From NCBI GenBank assembly GCA_016707705.1, contig JADJHD010000029.1:23383-87382 (forward strand): a stretch of DNA of 64,000 nt, given 5' to 3'. A program made the position numbers and the translations under genes. Below the pieces are notes generated by a model, which saw nothing but the letters and a program-made list of their open reading frames with translations, did not search any database and had not been told where the DNA came from. Positions 26,893 to 34,879 of this stretch are shown piece by piece (positions within the stretch are counted from its first letter, which is position 1; every line of letters starts with the position of its first letter). Origin of the DNA: Bacteroidales bacterium. GTDB taxonomy: Bacteria > Bacteroidota > Bacteroidia > Bacteroidales > UBA4417.

Positions 26893-27615
26893 ATGACTCG
26901 AACTACTTTAACCAAAATGGTTGTCGGAATGCTCTTCCTACAATCCATTATCTTGCTATCCTGCAAGCATGATCCTGAAATTACGGATATCATCAACCCT
27001 CCCAGTGACACAACCAATAACACCAATACTGGTTGCAGTGCGGATACGGTTTACTTCGCACAGCAAATCCTTCCCCTTTTTCAATCGGGTTGCGCAATGA
27101 GTGGATGCCACGATGCCGCCTCACATGAAGAAGATATTGTTCTGGATTCCTATTCAGCAATTGTTATGACTGGTGGAATCAATATTGCAAACCCTACCAG
27201 CAGCAAGATTTACCGTCAGATGGTCAAGACGGATGAAGAACGAATGCCGCCACCGCCTGCACCTGCATTTACTTCAGATCAGCTTGCATTGATTGCTAAA
27301 TGGATCGGACAGGGAGCCAAAAACAACAGTTGCATTGAGAGTGGATGTGATACCACCAATGTAGCATATAGCACACATATCAAGCCTCTTATCCAGAACA
27401 ACTGCCAGGGTTGCCATAGCGGCACCAGTGCCGGAGGAGGAATACAACTCGTTACCTATGCAGATGCAAAGGCTATTGCTGATAACGGTCAATTCAAGGG
27501 TGTCATAGAGCATTTAAGCGGATACAGCCCAATGCCTCAAAATGGAGCCAAGCTCACTGATTGTCAAATATCTATGGTGAATATCTGGCTCAATAACGGC
27601 GCTCTGGATAATTAA
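26893..27615 (+). CDS. Lipoprotein with two cytochrome c-like domains
   Basis: This 240-residue predicted lipoprotein has the lipobox LLSCKHD near residue 25. Two repeats follow, each like the c-type cytochrome domain PSCyt1. The second repeat has a canonical heme site NNCQGCHSG (CxxCH). The first reads SGCAMSGCHD, which is CxxxxCH, two residues longer than the standard motif. Distal Met candidates are ERMPPPPAPAF and YSPMPQNG. It would act in the periplasm in electron transfer or as the heme part of an extracellular enzyme. No partner redox gene is adjacent. Confidence 0.8.
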   Translation: MTRTTLTKMVVGMLFLQSIILLSCKHDPEITDIINPPSDTTNNTNTGCSADTVYFAQQILPLFQSGCAMSGCHDAASHEEDIVLDSYSAIVMTGGINIANPTSSKIYRQMVKTDEERMPPPPAPAFTSDQLALIAKWIGQGAKNNSCIESGCDTTNVAYSTHIKPLIQNNCQGCHSGTSAGGGIQLVTYADAKAIADNGQFKGVIEHLSGYSPMPQNGAKLTDCQISMVNIWLNNGALDN

Positions 27616-27730
27616 ATTATTTCTTGTTGCAAGTTACAACTTGCTTAATTAGAGTGTTTCAGGGTTATGTACCGCAGTATGAGAATATTGCCCCATAATT
27701 CTGAAACATTTTTCTTTCAGCCTGAAACTA
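27616..27730. other. Convergent intergenic region with short hairpins
   Basis: Contains the inverted repeat GCAAGTTACAACTTGC (27629-27644) just after the lipoprotein stop and a second pair TGTTTCAG/CTGAAACA with a long loop, followed by TTTTTC. Either could end transcription; neither is a clear terminator. Confidence 0.35.
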
Positions 27731-27838
27731 TGAACCTGGAACTTCTAACCCGGAACCTGGAACCTCAAACCCTGAACCTTGAACTTCGAACCTTGAACTT
27801 CGAACCTTGAACTCCGAACCTCGAACCCCCGAACATTT
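27731..27838. repeat. GAACCTT/GAACTTC heptad repeat, inverted copy 3
   Basis: GAACCTT, GAACTTC, GAACCTT, GAACTTC and similar units repeat in 7-bp steps and end in GAACCCCCGAACATTT. That is the reverse complement of the anchor at 4147 and 20557, with one additional C in the run. It lies between convergent genes. Confidence 0.75.
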
Positions 27839-27867
27839 CAACTTAGCGACAACTTGCAATAAAAGGT

Positions 27868-29094
27868 TTACTTTTTCTTTTTCTTCCTTTTTTTGATCAC
27901 CACATTTTCATTTTCTGCAATCAGCTTCCGCCAGTCATGATCAACGGCATTTGAGAGACTTACAGTTTCATCATAGCTTTCCTTATCGATCTTGAGAAGT
28001 TGAATGGGCTTTCCAATAAGTTCTGCTATTTCATCAAGCAGTGGCTTCTCATCAGGACTGCAGAAAGAAACGGCAATACCCCTTTGTGTCCCCCTGCCAG
28101 TGCGGCCGATACGGTGAACGTAATTTTCAGGCTTTTCAGGAATATCGTAGTTCACAACATAATTAACGTCGGGAATATCAATTCCCCTGGCGCTGACATC
28201 AGTAGCAATCAGAATCTGCACCTCCCCTTTCCTGAAAACGCCCATCGATTCATTTCTAAGCTTCTGATCCATATCGCCATGCATGCAGACACTTTTGATA
28301 CCGACTCTTTCAAGTGCTGTGGAAACCCTTTCGGCACGAACCTTCGTTCGGACAAATGTCAGAACCTTGGCATCAGGATGCTCCCTGATAAGCCTTTCAA
28401 GGAAAAAGCGCTTATCATCCATAGAGATATAGGCAACCGAATGATCGATATTCTTGGATACAGGATCATTGGGTGAAATCTGAATTCGTATTGGATTGAT
28501 TACCAGAGAATAGGCGAGTTTTTTAATTTCAGCATCAATAGTAGCAGAAAAGAAAAGTGTCTGACGCTTTTGAGGCAGAAGCCTGATCAGCTGACGGATG
28601 TCATGAATAAATCCGAGGTCCAGCATATGGTCAGCCTCATCCAGAATCAGTGTTTCTATTGCATCCAGCTTTAAAAAGCCTTGACTTACCAGGTCAAACA
28701 TCCTTCCCGGAGTAGCAACCAGTACATCAGTTCCCTTGAGCAGCCCTGCAATCTGAGGATCCTGCTCCACTCCGCCGAAAATACTCATAGCCTTTACATT
28801 ACTGGCTTTCCCGAGCTGGTCGAACACGCCCCTCACCTGCATAGCCAGTTCACGGGTAGGAACCATCACCAGACAACGCAGTCCTGTTTTGGGTTTACCT
28901 GTTGAAAGGCGATGAATCATTGGAATTGCGAATGCTGCTGTTTTACCGGTACCTGTCTGGGCAATGGCCAGAACATCATCTCCCTTCATAATGGGTGGAA
29001 TAGCCTTGTATTGTATATCGGTGGGCTTGACAAAACCTGCCTCGACAATACTCTTGCTTAATTCTGGCTGGAAACTATAACTGGAAAACCTCAT
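27868..29094 (-). CDS. DEAD-box RNA helicase, RhlE-like
   Basis: The 408-residue enzyme has all superfamily 2 motifs: Q motif PTDIQYKAIPP, motif I AQTGTGKTAAF, Ia PTRELA, II DEADHML, III FSAT, V TDVSARGIDIP and VI HRIGRTGR. It ends in a short Lys-rich tail, as in RhlE-type helicases, and unwinds RNA during ribosome assembly or decay. I chose the ATG at 29094 (MRFSSYSFQPELSK), because the promoter box at 29134-29141 lies inside the longer frame that starts at 29193. Confidence 0.93.
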   Translation of the reverse strand: MRFSSYSFQPELSKSIVEAGFVKPTDIQYKAIPPIMKGDDVLAIAQTGTGKTAAFAIPMIHRLSTGKPKTGLRCLVMVPTRELAMQVRGVFDQLGKASNVKAMSIFGGVEQDPQIAGLLKGTDVLVATPGRMFDLVSQGFLKLDAIETLILDEADHMLDLGFIHDIRQLIRLLPQKRQTLFFSATIDAEIKKLAYSLVINPIRIQISPNDPVSKNIDHSVAYISMDDKRFFLERLIREHPDAKVLTFVRTKVRAERVSTALERVGIKSVCMHGDMDQKLRNESMGVFRKGEVQILIATDVSARGIDIPDVNYVVNYDIPEKPENYVHRIGRTGRGTQRGIAVSFCSPDEKPLLDEIAELIGKPIQLLKIDKESYDETVSLSNAVDHDWRKLIAENENVVIKKRKKKKK

Positions 29095-29133
29095 TGAACG
29101 GAAACTTTTGTGAATCAAAACAGCTGACGGGTG

Positions 29134-29141
29134 CAAAGGTA
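29134..29141 (-). promoter_or_regulatory. Bacteroidota -7 promoter box of the DEAD-box gene
   Basis: The minus strand reads TACCTTTG, 40 bp before the preferred ATG at 29094. Confidence 0.55.
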
Positions 29142-29228
29142 CAGGTTTATACCGATGCTTTTCCAAATGGCAGAGAGTTGACTGAATAGCCATTCCGGCT
29201 TTCGGATTAGTAAATTCAGTGAATAGAC

Positions 29229-29236
29229 TATTTTTG
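29229..29236 (+). promoter_or_regulatory. Bacteroidota -7 promoter box of the SDR gene
   Basis: TATTTTTG matches TAnnTTTG and ends 17 bp before the ATG at 29254; it overlaps the alternative codon at 29236, which excludes that start. Confidence 0.6.
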
Positions 29237-29253
29237 TGATATATTTGGGAATC

Positions 29254-30051
29254 ATGAAAGACCTTAAAAACAAAACAGCCTGGATCACGGGGGCTTCCTC
29301 CGGAATAGGAGAAGCCTTATGTTATGAACTGGCTAGCGAAGGATGCAATCTGGTACTCTCCTCCAATGAGCCGGAAGAACTCGAAAGGGTAAAATCGCTG
29401 CTGTCAGCAAGAGGCACAAAATCAGTTGTGCTGCCCTTTGACCTGACTGATATCGACTCCATTCCCGGCATTGCACAAAAGGCCATTTCCAGTTTTGGAA
29501 GCATAGATCTCGTTTTCAACAATGGAGGCATCAGCCAGCGTTCCATGATTCTTGAGACCCCGATTGCCAATGACCGGAAGATCATGGAGATCAACTATTT
29601 CTCTAGCATTGCCATTACAAAAGCCATCCTGCCTCATTTCCTGAAAAATGGAGGCGGACATATAGCTGTTACATCCAGCCTTTCCGGACTATTTGGATTT
29701 CCCCTGCGCTCAGCGTATTGTGCTTCAAAGCATGCACTTCATGGATTCTATGAAACATTGCGCATTGAATATCTCAAGGAAAATGTCAAAGTCACCATTG
29801 CCTGCCCCGACCGTGTGAGAACGAAAATTTCTGTCAATGCCCTCGCTGCGAATGGAAAGCCTCATGGACAAATGGATGCTAGGCAGGATAAAGGAATTAC
29901 ACCGGAAGATTGTGCAAGGGCAATCATAAAAGCAGTCAAAAAGAACAAAATTGTGGTCCTGATTGGCGGTGCAGAGCGGATCTCCGTTTATATTAAGCGA
30001 TATTTCCCCTCTCTTTTCTACAAGTTGATTTCAAAAGTGAAGCCCACCTGA
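29254..30051 (+). CDS. Short-chain dehydrogenase/reductase
   Basis: The 265-residue protein is a classical SDR with the cofactor motif TGASSGIGEA, the NNGG motif (FNNGGISQ), the catalytic Ser in VTSSLSGLFG and the YxxxK pair in YCASKHALHG. The C-terminus has basic residues and a hydrophobic patch, like the DHRS7/YqjQ-type subfamily that acts on lipid-like or steroid-like alcohols. The substrate is unknown. It stands alone. Confidence 0.88.
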   Translation: MKDLKNKTAWITGASSGIGEALCYELASEGCNLVLSSNEPEELERVKSLLSARGTKSVVLPFDLTDIDSIPGIAQKAISSFGSIDLVFNNGGISQRSMILETPIANDRKIMEINYFSSIAITKAILPHFLKNGGGHIAVTSSLSGLFGFPLRSAYCASKHALHGFYETLRIEYLKENVKVTIACPDRVRTKISVNALAANGKPHGQMDARQDKGITPEDCARAIIKAVKKNKIVVLIGGAERISVYIKRYFPSLFYKLISKVKPT

Positions 30052-30350
30052 TGAATATTCCGGGGAGTCTGCCTGATACCTTCTGAATAGTAACGGAGAA
30101 AATGTTAGAAGCCGATTCCCGATAAACAGAATACCAGCTGCAGGCATCACAATTGGCAAGTCTTTTTATCTTTGTGATACCAGCTAGGGCGAACTGAAGA
30201 ATAAGCCATTCACAGGAGTTAAATAGATTACTTTATTTCCGCGAATGGACTTAAAAGATGAAAATCTCTCCCTCTGCAAATAATCCAGGATGAACTTCCT
30301 GATTGCACCCTCAAAAAACTCTCGTTCCAATTTAAAAACAAGCATTCATT
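30052..30350. other. Intergenic gap without recognised features
   Basis: I see no gene, RNA or clear repeat in this 299-bp gap, and no exact TAnnTTTG box close to the next start. Confidence 0.5.
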
Positions 30351-31424
30351 ATGTCAGAAAAATACATCAGGGGAATTCAACAGGTTGGTATAGGTGTTAC
30401 CAATGTTTATGAGGCATGGAAATGGTATAAGGATGCTTTTGGAATAGATGTACGGATTTTTGAAGAGAGGGCAACAGCTGGCCTTATGCTGCCTTATACT
30501 GGTGGCAAGCCCCAGAAACGACATGCCGCTCTTGCTATGAATATGCAAGGCGGGGGTGGATTTGAAATCTGGAACTACACTGACAGGGTTCCTCAACCTG
30601 CAACTTTTACTCCAGCACTGGGAGACCTAGGAATATTTTCTGTCAAGGTCAAAAGTATGGATGTAAAATCAGCCCATGCCATTCATTCAAAAAAATACAA
30701 GGGTGTGAGTCCTCTTTGCCAGGCACCTGACAAAACCTGGCATTATTTTCTGAATGACCCCTTTGGCAATCCTTTTGAGGTGGTTGAGTGCGATTCCTAC
30801 TTTATGGATGAGAAAAAACCTACTGGTGGAGTTTATGGCGTAACTATCGGGGTTACTGACATCGACAAGGCCATGCCTCTTTATTCCGGTATTCTTGGAT
30901 ATAACAAGGTAGTTTATGATCAAACTTCAGTGTTTCCCGATCTGGAATCAGTACCAGGTGGCAATCAAAAATTCAGGCGAATCCTGTTAAATCACAGCGA
31001 CCATAAGAAAGGCAGTTTCAGCCGATTGCTGGGCCCTACCCAAATTGAACTGGTTCAGGCTATCGATACCAATCCAAGGAAAATTTTCGAAAATCGTTTC
31101 TGGGGCGACTTGGGTTTCATCCATCTTTGTTTTGATATCAATGGCATGAATCATCTCAGGGAAGAATGCATAAATGCAGGATATCCCTTTACAGTTGATA
31201 GTATCAAAAGTCATGACGACAAAGGTTTCGACATGGGAGAAGCTGCAGGGCATTTTTCCTATATCGAGGATCCCGACGGCACTCTTATTGAATTTGTCGA
31301 GACCTTGAAAGTCCCGATTTTCAAGAAATTTGGCATCTATTTGAATCTCCAGAAACGTCACCATCTCAAATCCCTTCCCGATTTTATCGTTAGAGCCATG
31401 CGGTTCAACCGTTTCAAGGACTAG
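30351..31424 (+). CDS. Two-domain VOC (glyoxalase/dioxygenase fold) protein
   Basis: The 357-residue protein contains two vicinal-oxygen-chelate halves: residues ~5-150 (IRGIQQVGIGVTNVYEAWKW; HYFLNDPFGNPFEVVE) and ~158-325 (VYGVTIGVTDIDKAMPLYSG; HFSYIEDPDGTLIEFVET). The layout is that of extradiol dioxygenases and 4-hydroxyphenylpyruvate dioxygenase-like proteins. Candidate metal ligands are HLCFD in the second half and the Glu residues of the two E-V-E/E-F-V-E ends. A specific reaction cannot be assigned. Confidence 0.8.
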   Translation: MSEKYIRGIQQVGIGVTNVYEAWKWYKDAFGIDVRIFEERATAGLMLPYTGGKPQKRHAALAMNMQGGGGFEIWNYTDRVPQPATFTPALGDLGIFSVKVKSMDVKSAHAIHSKKYKGVSPLCQAPDKTWHYFLNDPFGNPFEVVECDSYFMDEKKPTGGVYGVTIGVTDIDKAMPLYSGILGYNKVVYDQTSVFPDLESVPGGNQKFRRILLNHSDHKKGSFSRLLGPTQIELVQAIDTNPRKIFENRFWGDLGFIHLCFDINGMNHLREECINAGYPFTVDSIKSHDDKGFDMGEAAGHFSYIEDPDGTLIEFVETLKVPIFKKFGIYLNLQKRHHLKSLPDFIVRAMRFNRFKD

Positions 31425-31509
31425 ACTATAGAGTCAACAACTGATTCTGTCTGAATTCAACTTACCCCTTCTGCAAAAGGAATTTCAATTGAGTTAATCC
31501 ACTGATTTC

Positions 31510-31962
31510 ATGGATAGTATAGAAATTAAATTGAAGGTCATCGAGGCCTGCCGAAAGAAATTGCTGGAATCAATCAGCAATCTTGAGTCAGTTATTGCTG
31601 ATGCCCAGCAGCAGGCTAATGATTATGGTCCGCCAAGGGATAGATATGATGCCTTCCGCTCCCAGTTGCTCAGAAGAAAGGACATGATGGCGCAGCAACT
31701 CGACAAGGAAATGGTGGAATTGAAGACACTTGAGAAAATTGAATTGTCGAAGCCTACCGGGATCGCAGGATTTGGCTCACTGGTACTAACAAATAACCAG
31801 AACTATTTCATTTCCATTGGAATTGGAAAAATGGAATGTGAAAACCTCGAGTTCTATGCAATTTCGCCATTGGTTCCCTTGAGCCAGGCAGTAAATGGGA
31901 AAAAATCCGGCGATACCGTCGATTTCAGGGGAAACAAATTTCTGATCAGGGAAGTAATCTGA
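31510..31962 (+). CDS. GreA/GreB-like protein
   Basis: The 150-residue protein has an N-terminal helical hairpin (residues ~1-75) and a C-terminal FKBP-like domain with GFGSLVLTNNQNYFISIGIG, FYAISPLVPLSQAVNGKKSGDTVDF (key part ISPLVPLSQAVNGKKSGDTV). That closing motif matches the GreA/GreB C-terminal domain. GreA cleaves backtracked RNA through acidic residues at the hairpin tip; here the tip (YGPPRDRYDAF) has Asp but not the usual DE pair. It may therefore bind RNA polymerase without classical cleavage. This is inference. Confidence 0.75.
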   Translation: MDSIEIKLKVIEACRKKLLESISNLESVIADAQQQANDYGPPRDRYDAFRSQLLRRKDMMAQQLDKEMVELKTLEKIELSKPTGIAGFGSLVLTNNQNYFISIGIGKMECENLEFYAISPLVPLSQAVNGKKSGDTVDFRGNKFLIREVI

Positions 31963-32016
31963 TTTGTTAATTAATCAGATGCTTGATAGGATAAAACAGC
32001 AAGATTTAAAGTTTTA

Positions 32017-32811
32017 CTACTGAGTTGAGACATTGCTGCTTTGTTCAGTCTCCACTTTATTCAATTTGATAAGATATCTGATTTTATTCTGAAAGAGGTT
32101 TGCCTTAAGCTTTGGCTCAAGAAGAGCTCTGCCGATGCAGTATTTGCTCACACTTGAAGGATGAATCCTCAATGACTTCATGATAACCTCAAAACCTGAA
32201 ACGGCTTCAGCGCTTTCACTCTTAATTTCAACAATTGCAACTGATGGCAACTGAATGGTCTTGCTGCCATTACTGAATTTCAGTCCCATATCTATGGTTA
32301 CCCGTTCCTTTAGCGCTGTATTAACCAGGGTAATCCGATAAAAAGAATTCACCAGTTTCTTTTCCAGTCCTTCAAGTTTGTAAGGAGTTACAGCCTGGAT
32401 AAATACATCTCCATTCACCGTCCCTTCTTCATCTCCATTCAGTTCAACACGCTTTTTGAGAGTTTCCCCATTGGTAGTCCTTCGCTTTACTTCGAGGAAC
32501 TGCTCTCCGGAAACCACATATTCACGCTTGCGAACCTTATACCGGCTCGGTTTCCCATTATGATGGGCAAGGTACATGGCATTATCAATAGTATCAAAGT
32601 ATTCAGTGCTGTATTCCTGAAGACGCTGATCGCATATCTCAAGAACAACATAATCGGCAATGGCTTTTTTCAGAACAGATGCAACTTTGCTTGAATGCAG
32701 AATGTACTTCTTCTCCGATCTCTGCAAAAGCTTAACCGAGTCCATCTGCGACAGACTGATCGGTTTAAACTCCGACAAAAGGGATTTTATGGAAGCAAAA
32801 CTGTTGCGCAT
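32017..32811 (-). CDS. VTC-domain polyphosphate polymerase
   Basis: The 264-residue protein carries the VTC catalytic tunnel motifs: RSEKKYILHSSKV, EYFDTIDNAMYLAHHNGKPSRYKVRKREY (key parts YFDT and RYKVRKREY), FLEVKRRTTNGETLKKRV and VAIVEIKSES. These Arg/Lys/Glu residues bind phosphate and metal inside a triphosphate-tunnel fold. The yeast Vtc4 enzyme makes polyphosphate from ATP. Bacterial VTC proteins are presumed to do the same or to modify surface polymers. Five bases separate it from the upstream lipoprotein gene, with which it probably forms an operon. Confidence 0.88.
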   Translation of the reverse strand: MRNSFASIKSLLSEFKPISLSQMDSVKLLQRSEKKYILHSSKVASVLKKAIADYVVLEICDQRLQEYSTEYFDTIDNAMYLAHHNGKPSRYKVRKREYVVSGEQFLEVKRRTTNGETLKKRVELNGDEEGTVNGDVFIQAVTPYKLEGLEKKLVNSFYRITLVNTALKERVTIDMGLKFSNGSKTIQLPSVAIVEIKSESAEAVSGFEVIMKSLRIHPSSVSKYCIGRALLEPKLKANLFQNKIRYLIKLNKVETEQSSNVSTQ

Positions 32812-32816
32812 GCTGT

Positions 32817-33212
32817 TTATTTAACAATGATCAGGTCATCAAGATTTATATCCTGCTTGTTTGAAGTAATATCCACTTCCTTTATAACGGCAAAAACACC
32901 ACCCGGTATTGTGGCAGTTGAATCTTTTGAGTAGGCAAAAATCCGGTAATGACCTTTACGAAGATTATCAAACCTGTAGGAGCCATCGAAACTTGTCTCC
33001 ATTGAATTATTATATACTGTATTATCCCCGTAAACAATGTACACATCTTCCTTGGAGCCATAATAGGTCTCATTCAGGTGAGTGAGCGTACTATTATAGT
33101 CCAGCACATATACCTTACCGCTGATACTTGATGTACCTCCCTCTCCGGGTTCCTTCTCGCAGGAAGTGAAGAGAATGGCAAGAATTGCACAAGCAAGAAC
33201 TAATTGTTTCAT
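32817..33212 (-). CDS. Lipoprotein with carboxypeptidase-regulatory-like domain
   Basis: This 131-residue protein has a signal sequence and lipobox (MKQLVLACAILAILFTSCEK) and one Ig-like, carboxypeptidase regulatory-type beta domain (ISGKVYVLDYNSTL; GSYRFDNLRKGHYRIFAYS). Such domains bind or space other proteins on the cell surface. It is encoded directly upstream of the VTC-domain gene, so the two may act together. The function is otherwise unknown. Confidence 0.78.
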   Translation of the reverse strand: MKQLVLACAILAILFTSCEKEPGEGGTSSISGKVYVLDYNSTLTHLNETYYGSKEDVYIVYGDNTVYNNSMETSFDGSYRFDNLRKGHYRIFAYSKDSTATIPGGVFAVIKEVDITSNKQDINLDDLIIVK

Positions 33213-33566
33213 TACTCTATTTTAACAAATTGATTCAGTAACATTTACATTGGAAATCCAGAAAACTGTCCACACTTTGTCCGGGTTTCTGAATTTTACT
33301 GCTAAACTAATTAATATATCTTTTAATCTCTCAGAAGAAAAGTTAATATTATACAGTATCGAAATGACTATTCAAAGCCGATTTGCAGAGTTTTTGTTAT
33401 AAAGTGAGGCTCCAAAATGAATAGCCAACCAGAATTAATCAGCAAGAGTTAATTCAAGATTAGTCTTTTGGTAATAGAAAAAACCACCGATTTTCAGGGA
33501 TTTGATTTTTACAGAAATTGATGCCATCTCCTTCGCTTATTCCCAAGGTTGATAAAGCTAAACCCG
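33213..33566. other. Divergent intergenic gap
   Basis: This AT-rich gap lies between the leftward lipoprotein gene and the pyrophosphatase gene. Apart from the promoter box at 33567 I see no recognisable feature. Confidence 0.5.
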
Positions 33567-33574
33567 TATCTTTG
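33567..33574 (+). promoter_or_regulatory. Bacteroidota -7 promoter box of ppa
   Basis: TATCTTTG matches TAnnTTTG exactly, 23 bp before the ATG at 33590. It excludes the upstream ATG at 33518 as the start. Confidence 0.65.
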
Positions 33575-33589
33575 CAAAAAAATCTGCAT

Positions 33590-34261
33590 ATGTCGAACAA
33601 AATCATGGACCCTATTGGCAAACTGATGGGGTTAAGGTACAAATCTCATCCCTGGCACGGGGTTGAAGTGGGTGATAAGGCTCCCGAATGCATCACAACC
33701 TTCATAGAGATGGTAAGTACTGATACGGTGAAGTACGAAGTGGATAAGGTTAGCGGTTATCTCAAGCTCGACCGTCCCCAGAAGTATTCAAACGTGGTAC
33801 CTGCTATGTATGGCTTTATTCCTCAAACTTTCAGCGGAAAGCGTGTTGCTGAATTCTGCATGGAAAAAAGCGGTAAAACCAATATTAAGGGTGATGGTGA
33901 CCCAGTTGACGTATGCGTTCTTACTGAAAAGGTGATTTCGCATGGCGATATTCTGGTTCAGGCTATTCCTATTGGCGGTTTCCGCATGATTGATGGTGAT
34001 GAAGCTGATGACAAAATCATCTGTGTTCTCCGGAATGATGCAGTTTATGGTGACTACAAGGATATTTCAGATTGTCCGGAGATGGTCGTTGACCGACTAA
34101 GGCATTATTTCCTCACTTACAAGGACCTGCCAGGTTTGGACCTGCATGTGGAAATCACTGATATCTTCGGACGTGAGGAAGCCCATGAAATCATTCTCAG
34201 ATCGATGGATGACTATAGGCAAAGGTTTGAAAACCTTGAACTTATGCTGAGGGAAGTATAG
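33590..34261 (+). CDS. ppa: Inorganic pyrophosphatase, family I
   Basis: The enzyme hydrolyses pyrophosphate to phosphate and so drives biosynthetic reactions. The 223-residue protein has the family I signature GDGDPVDVCVL with metal-binding Asp residues, the substrate residues in KYEVDK and YGFIPQTF, and DDKIICVL. It is somewhat longer than E. coli Ppa (176), as in other Bacteroidota. The start at 33590 is supported by the promoter position. Confidence 0.92.
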   Translation: MSNKIMDPIGKLMGLRYKSHPWHGVEVGDKAPECITTFIEMVSTDTVKYEVDKVSGYLKLDRPQKYSNVVPAMYGFIPQTFSGKRVAEFCMEKSGKTNIKGDGDPVDVCVLTEKVISHGDILVQAIPIGGFRMIDGDEADDKIICVLRNDAVYGDYKDISDCPEMVVDRLRHYFLTYKDLPGLDLHVEITDIFGREEAHEIILRSMDDYRQRFENLELMLREV

Positions 34262-34313
34262 CTCCACCAGGTACAATTAACTGAATTACGGTCCCAACTA
34301 CTCACATTTTCCA

Positions 34314-34689
34314 GTGAATACTCCTACAACGCTCGTCATTGGAGCCAGTCCCGATACCTCCCGCTATTCCAACATGTGTATCCGTGAACTAAGTAAGCGG
34401 AAATTCCCTGTAAAGGCGTTAGGACTTAGGGATGGCGTTATCGATGGCATAGAAATCCTGAAAGGAAGGCCGAATCTTGAAGGCATACATACTGTCAGCC
34501 TGTACATCGGCCCCGGAGTTCAGCCTCAATATGTGGATTACATCCTGGAGTTAAAACCGAGAAGGGTAATATTCAATCCGGGAACAGAGAACCCTGAATT
34601 TGAAAACAGGCTTGAATCCGAAGGGAATTGAAGTCCTGGCAGCCTGCTCCCTCGTTATGCTTCATGCCGGACTATTCTTCGAAAACTGA
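34314..34689 (+). CDS. CoA-binding domain protein, frameshifted in the given sequence
   Basis: The protein is a small stand-alone Rossmann CoA-binding protein like E. coli YccU. It starts with GTG and TTLVIGASPDTSRYSNMCI, and has VSLYIGPGVQPQYVDYI and PRRVIFNPGTENPEF. As given, the frame stops at 34631 after LESEGN. Dropping one A at 34626-34627 continues as EGIEVLAACSLVMLHAGLFF, the normal family ending with its conserved Cys, to a stop at 34689 (124 residues). I regard this as a one-base insertion error. Confidence 0.8.
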
Positions 34690-34879
34690 TCTGTTTCAGA
34701 TATTGTCACACTGCAAAAAGTTGAATTCCTGCTGTTTCATAGCAGGTTTGGTATAAATCTTTCGAACTCTGCAAGAAAACGAGCATAACAACGTTTTAGG
34801 TATAGCTTTCAGTTTTTTACTGTAAATTCGCCTCAAACATTTTGTCATTCAAGGATGACTATTGACCTTAAACAAACGC

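Noticed and set aside
31957..31980. TTGTTAATTAATCAGA as a further Rex operator
   Set aside because: Only one half matches; it is better read as an AT-rich hairpin (ATCTGATT/AATCAGAT) at a gene end, and the neighbours are not redox genes.
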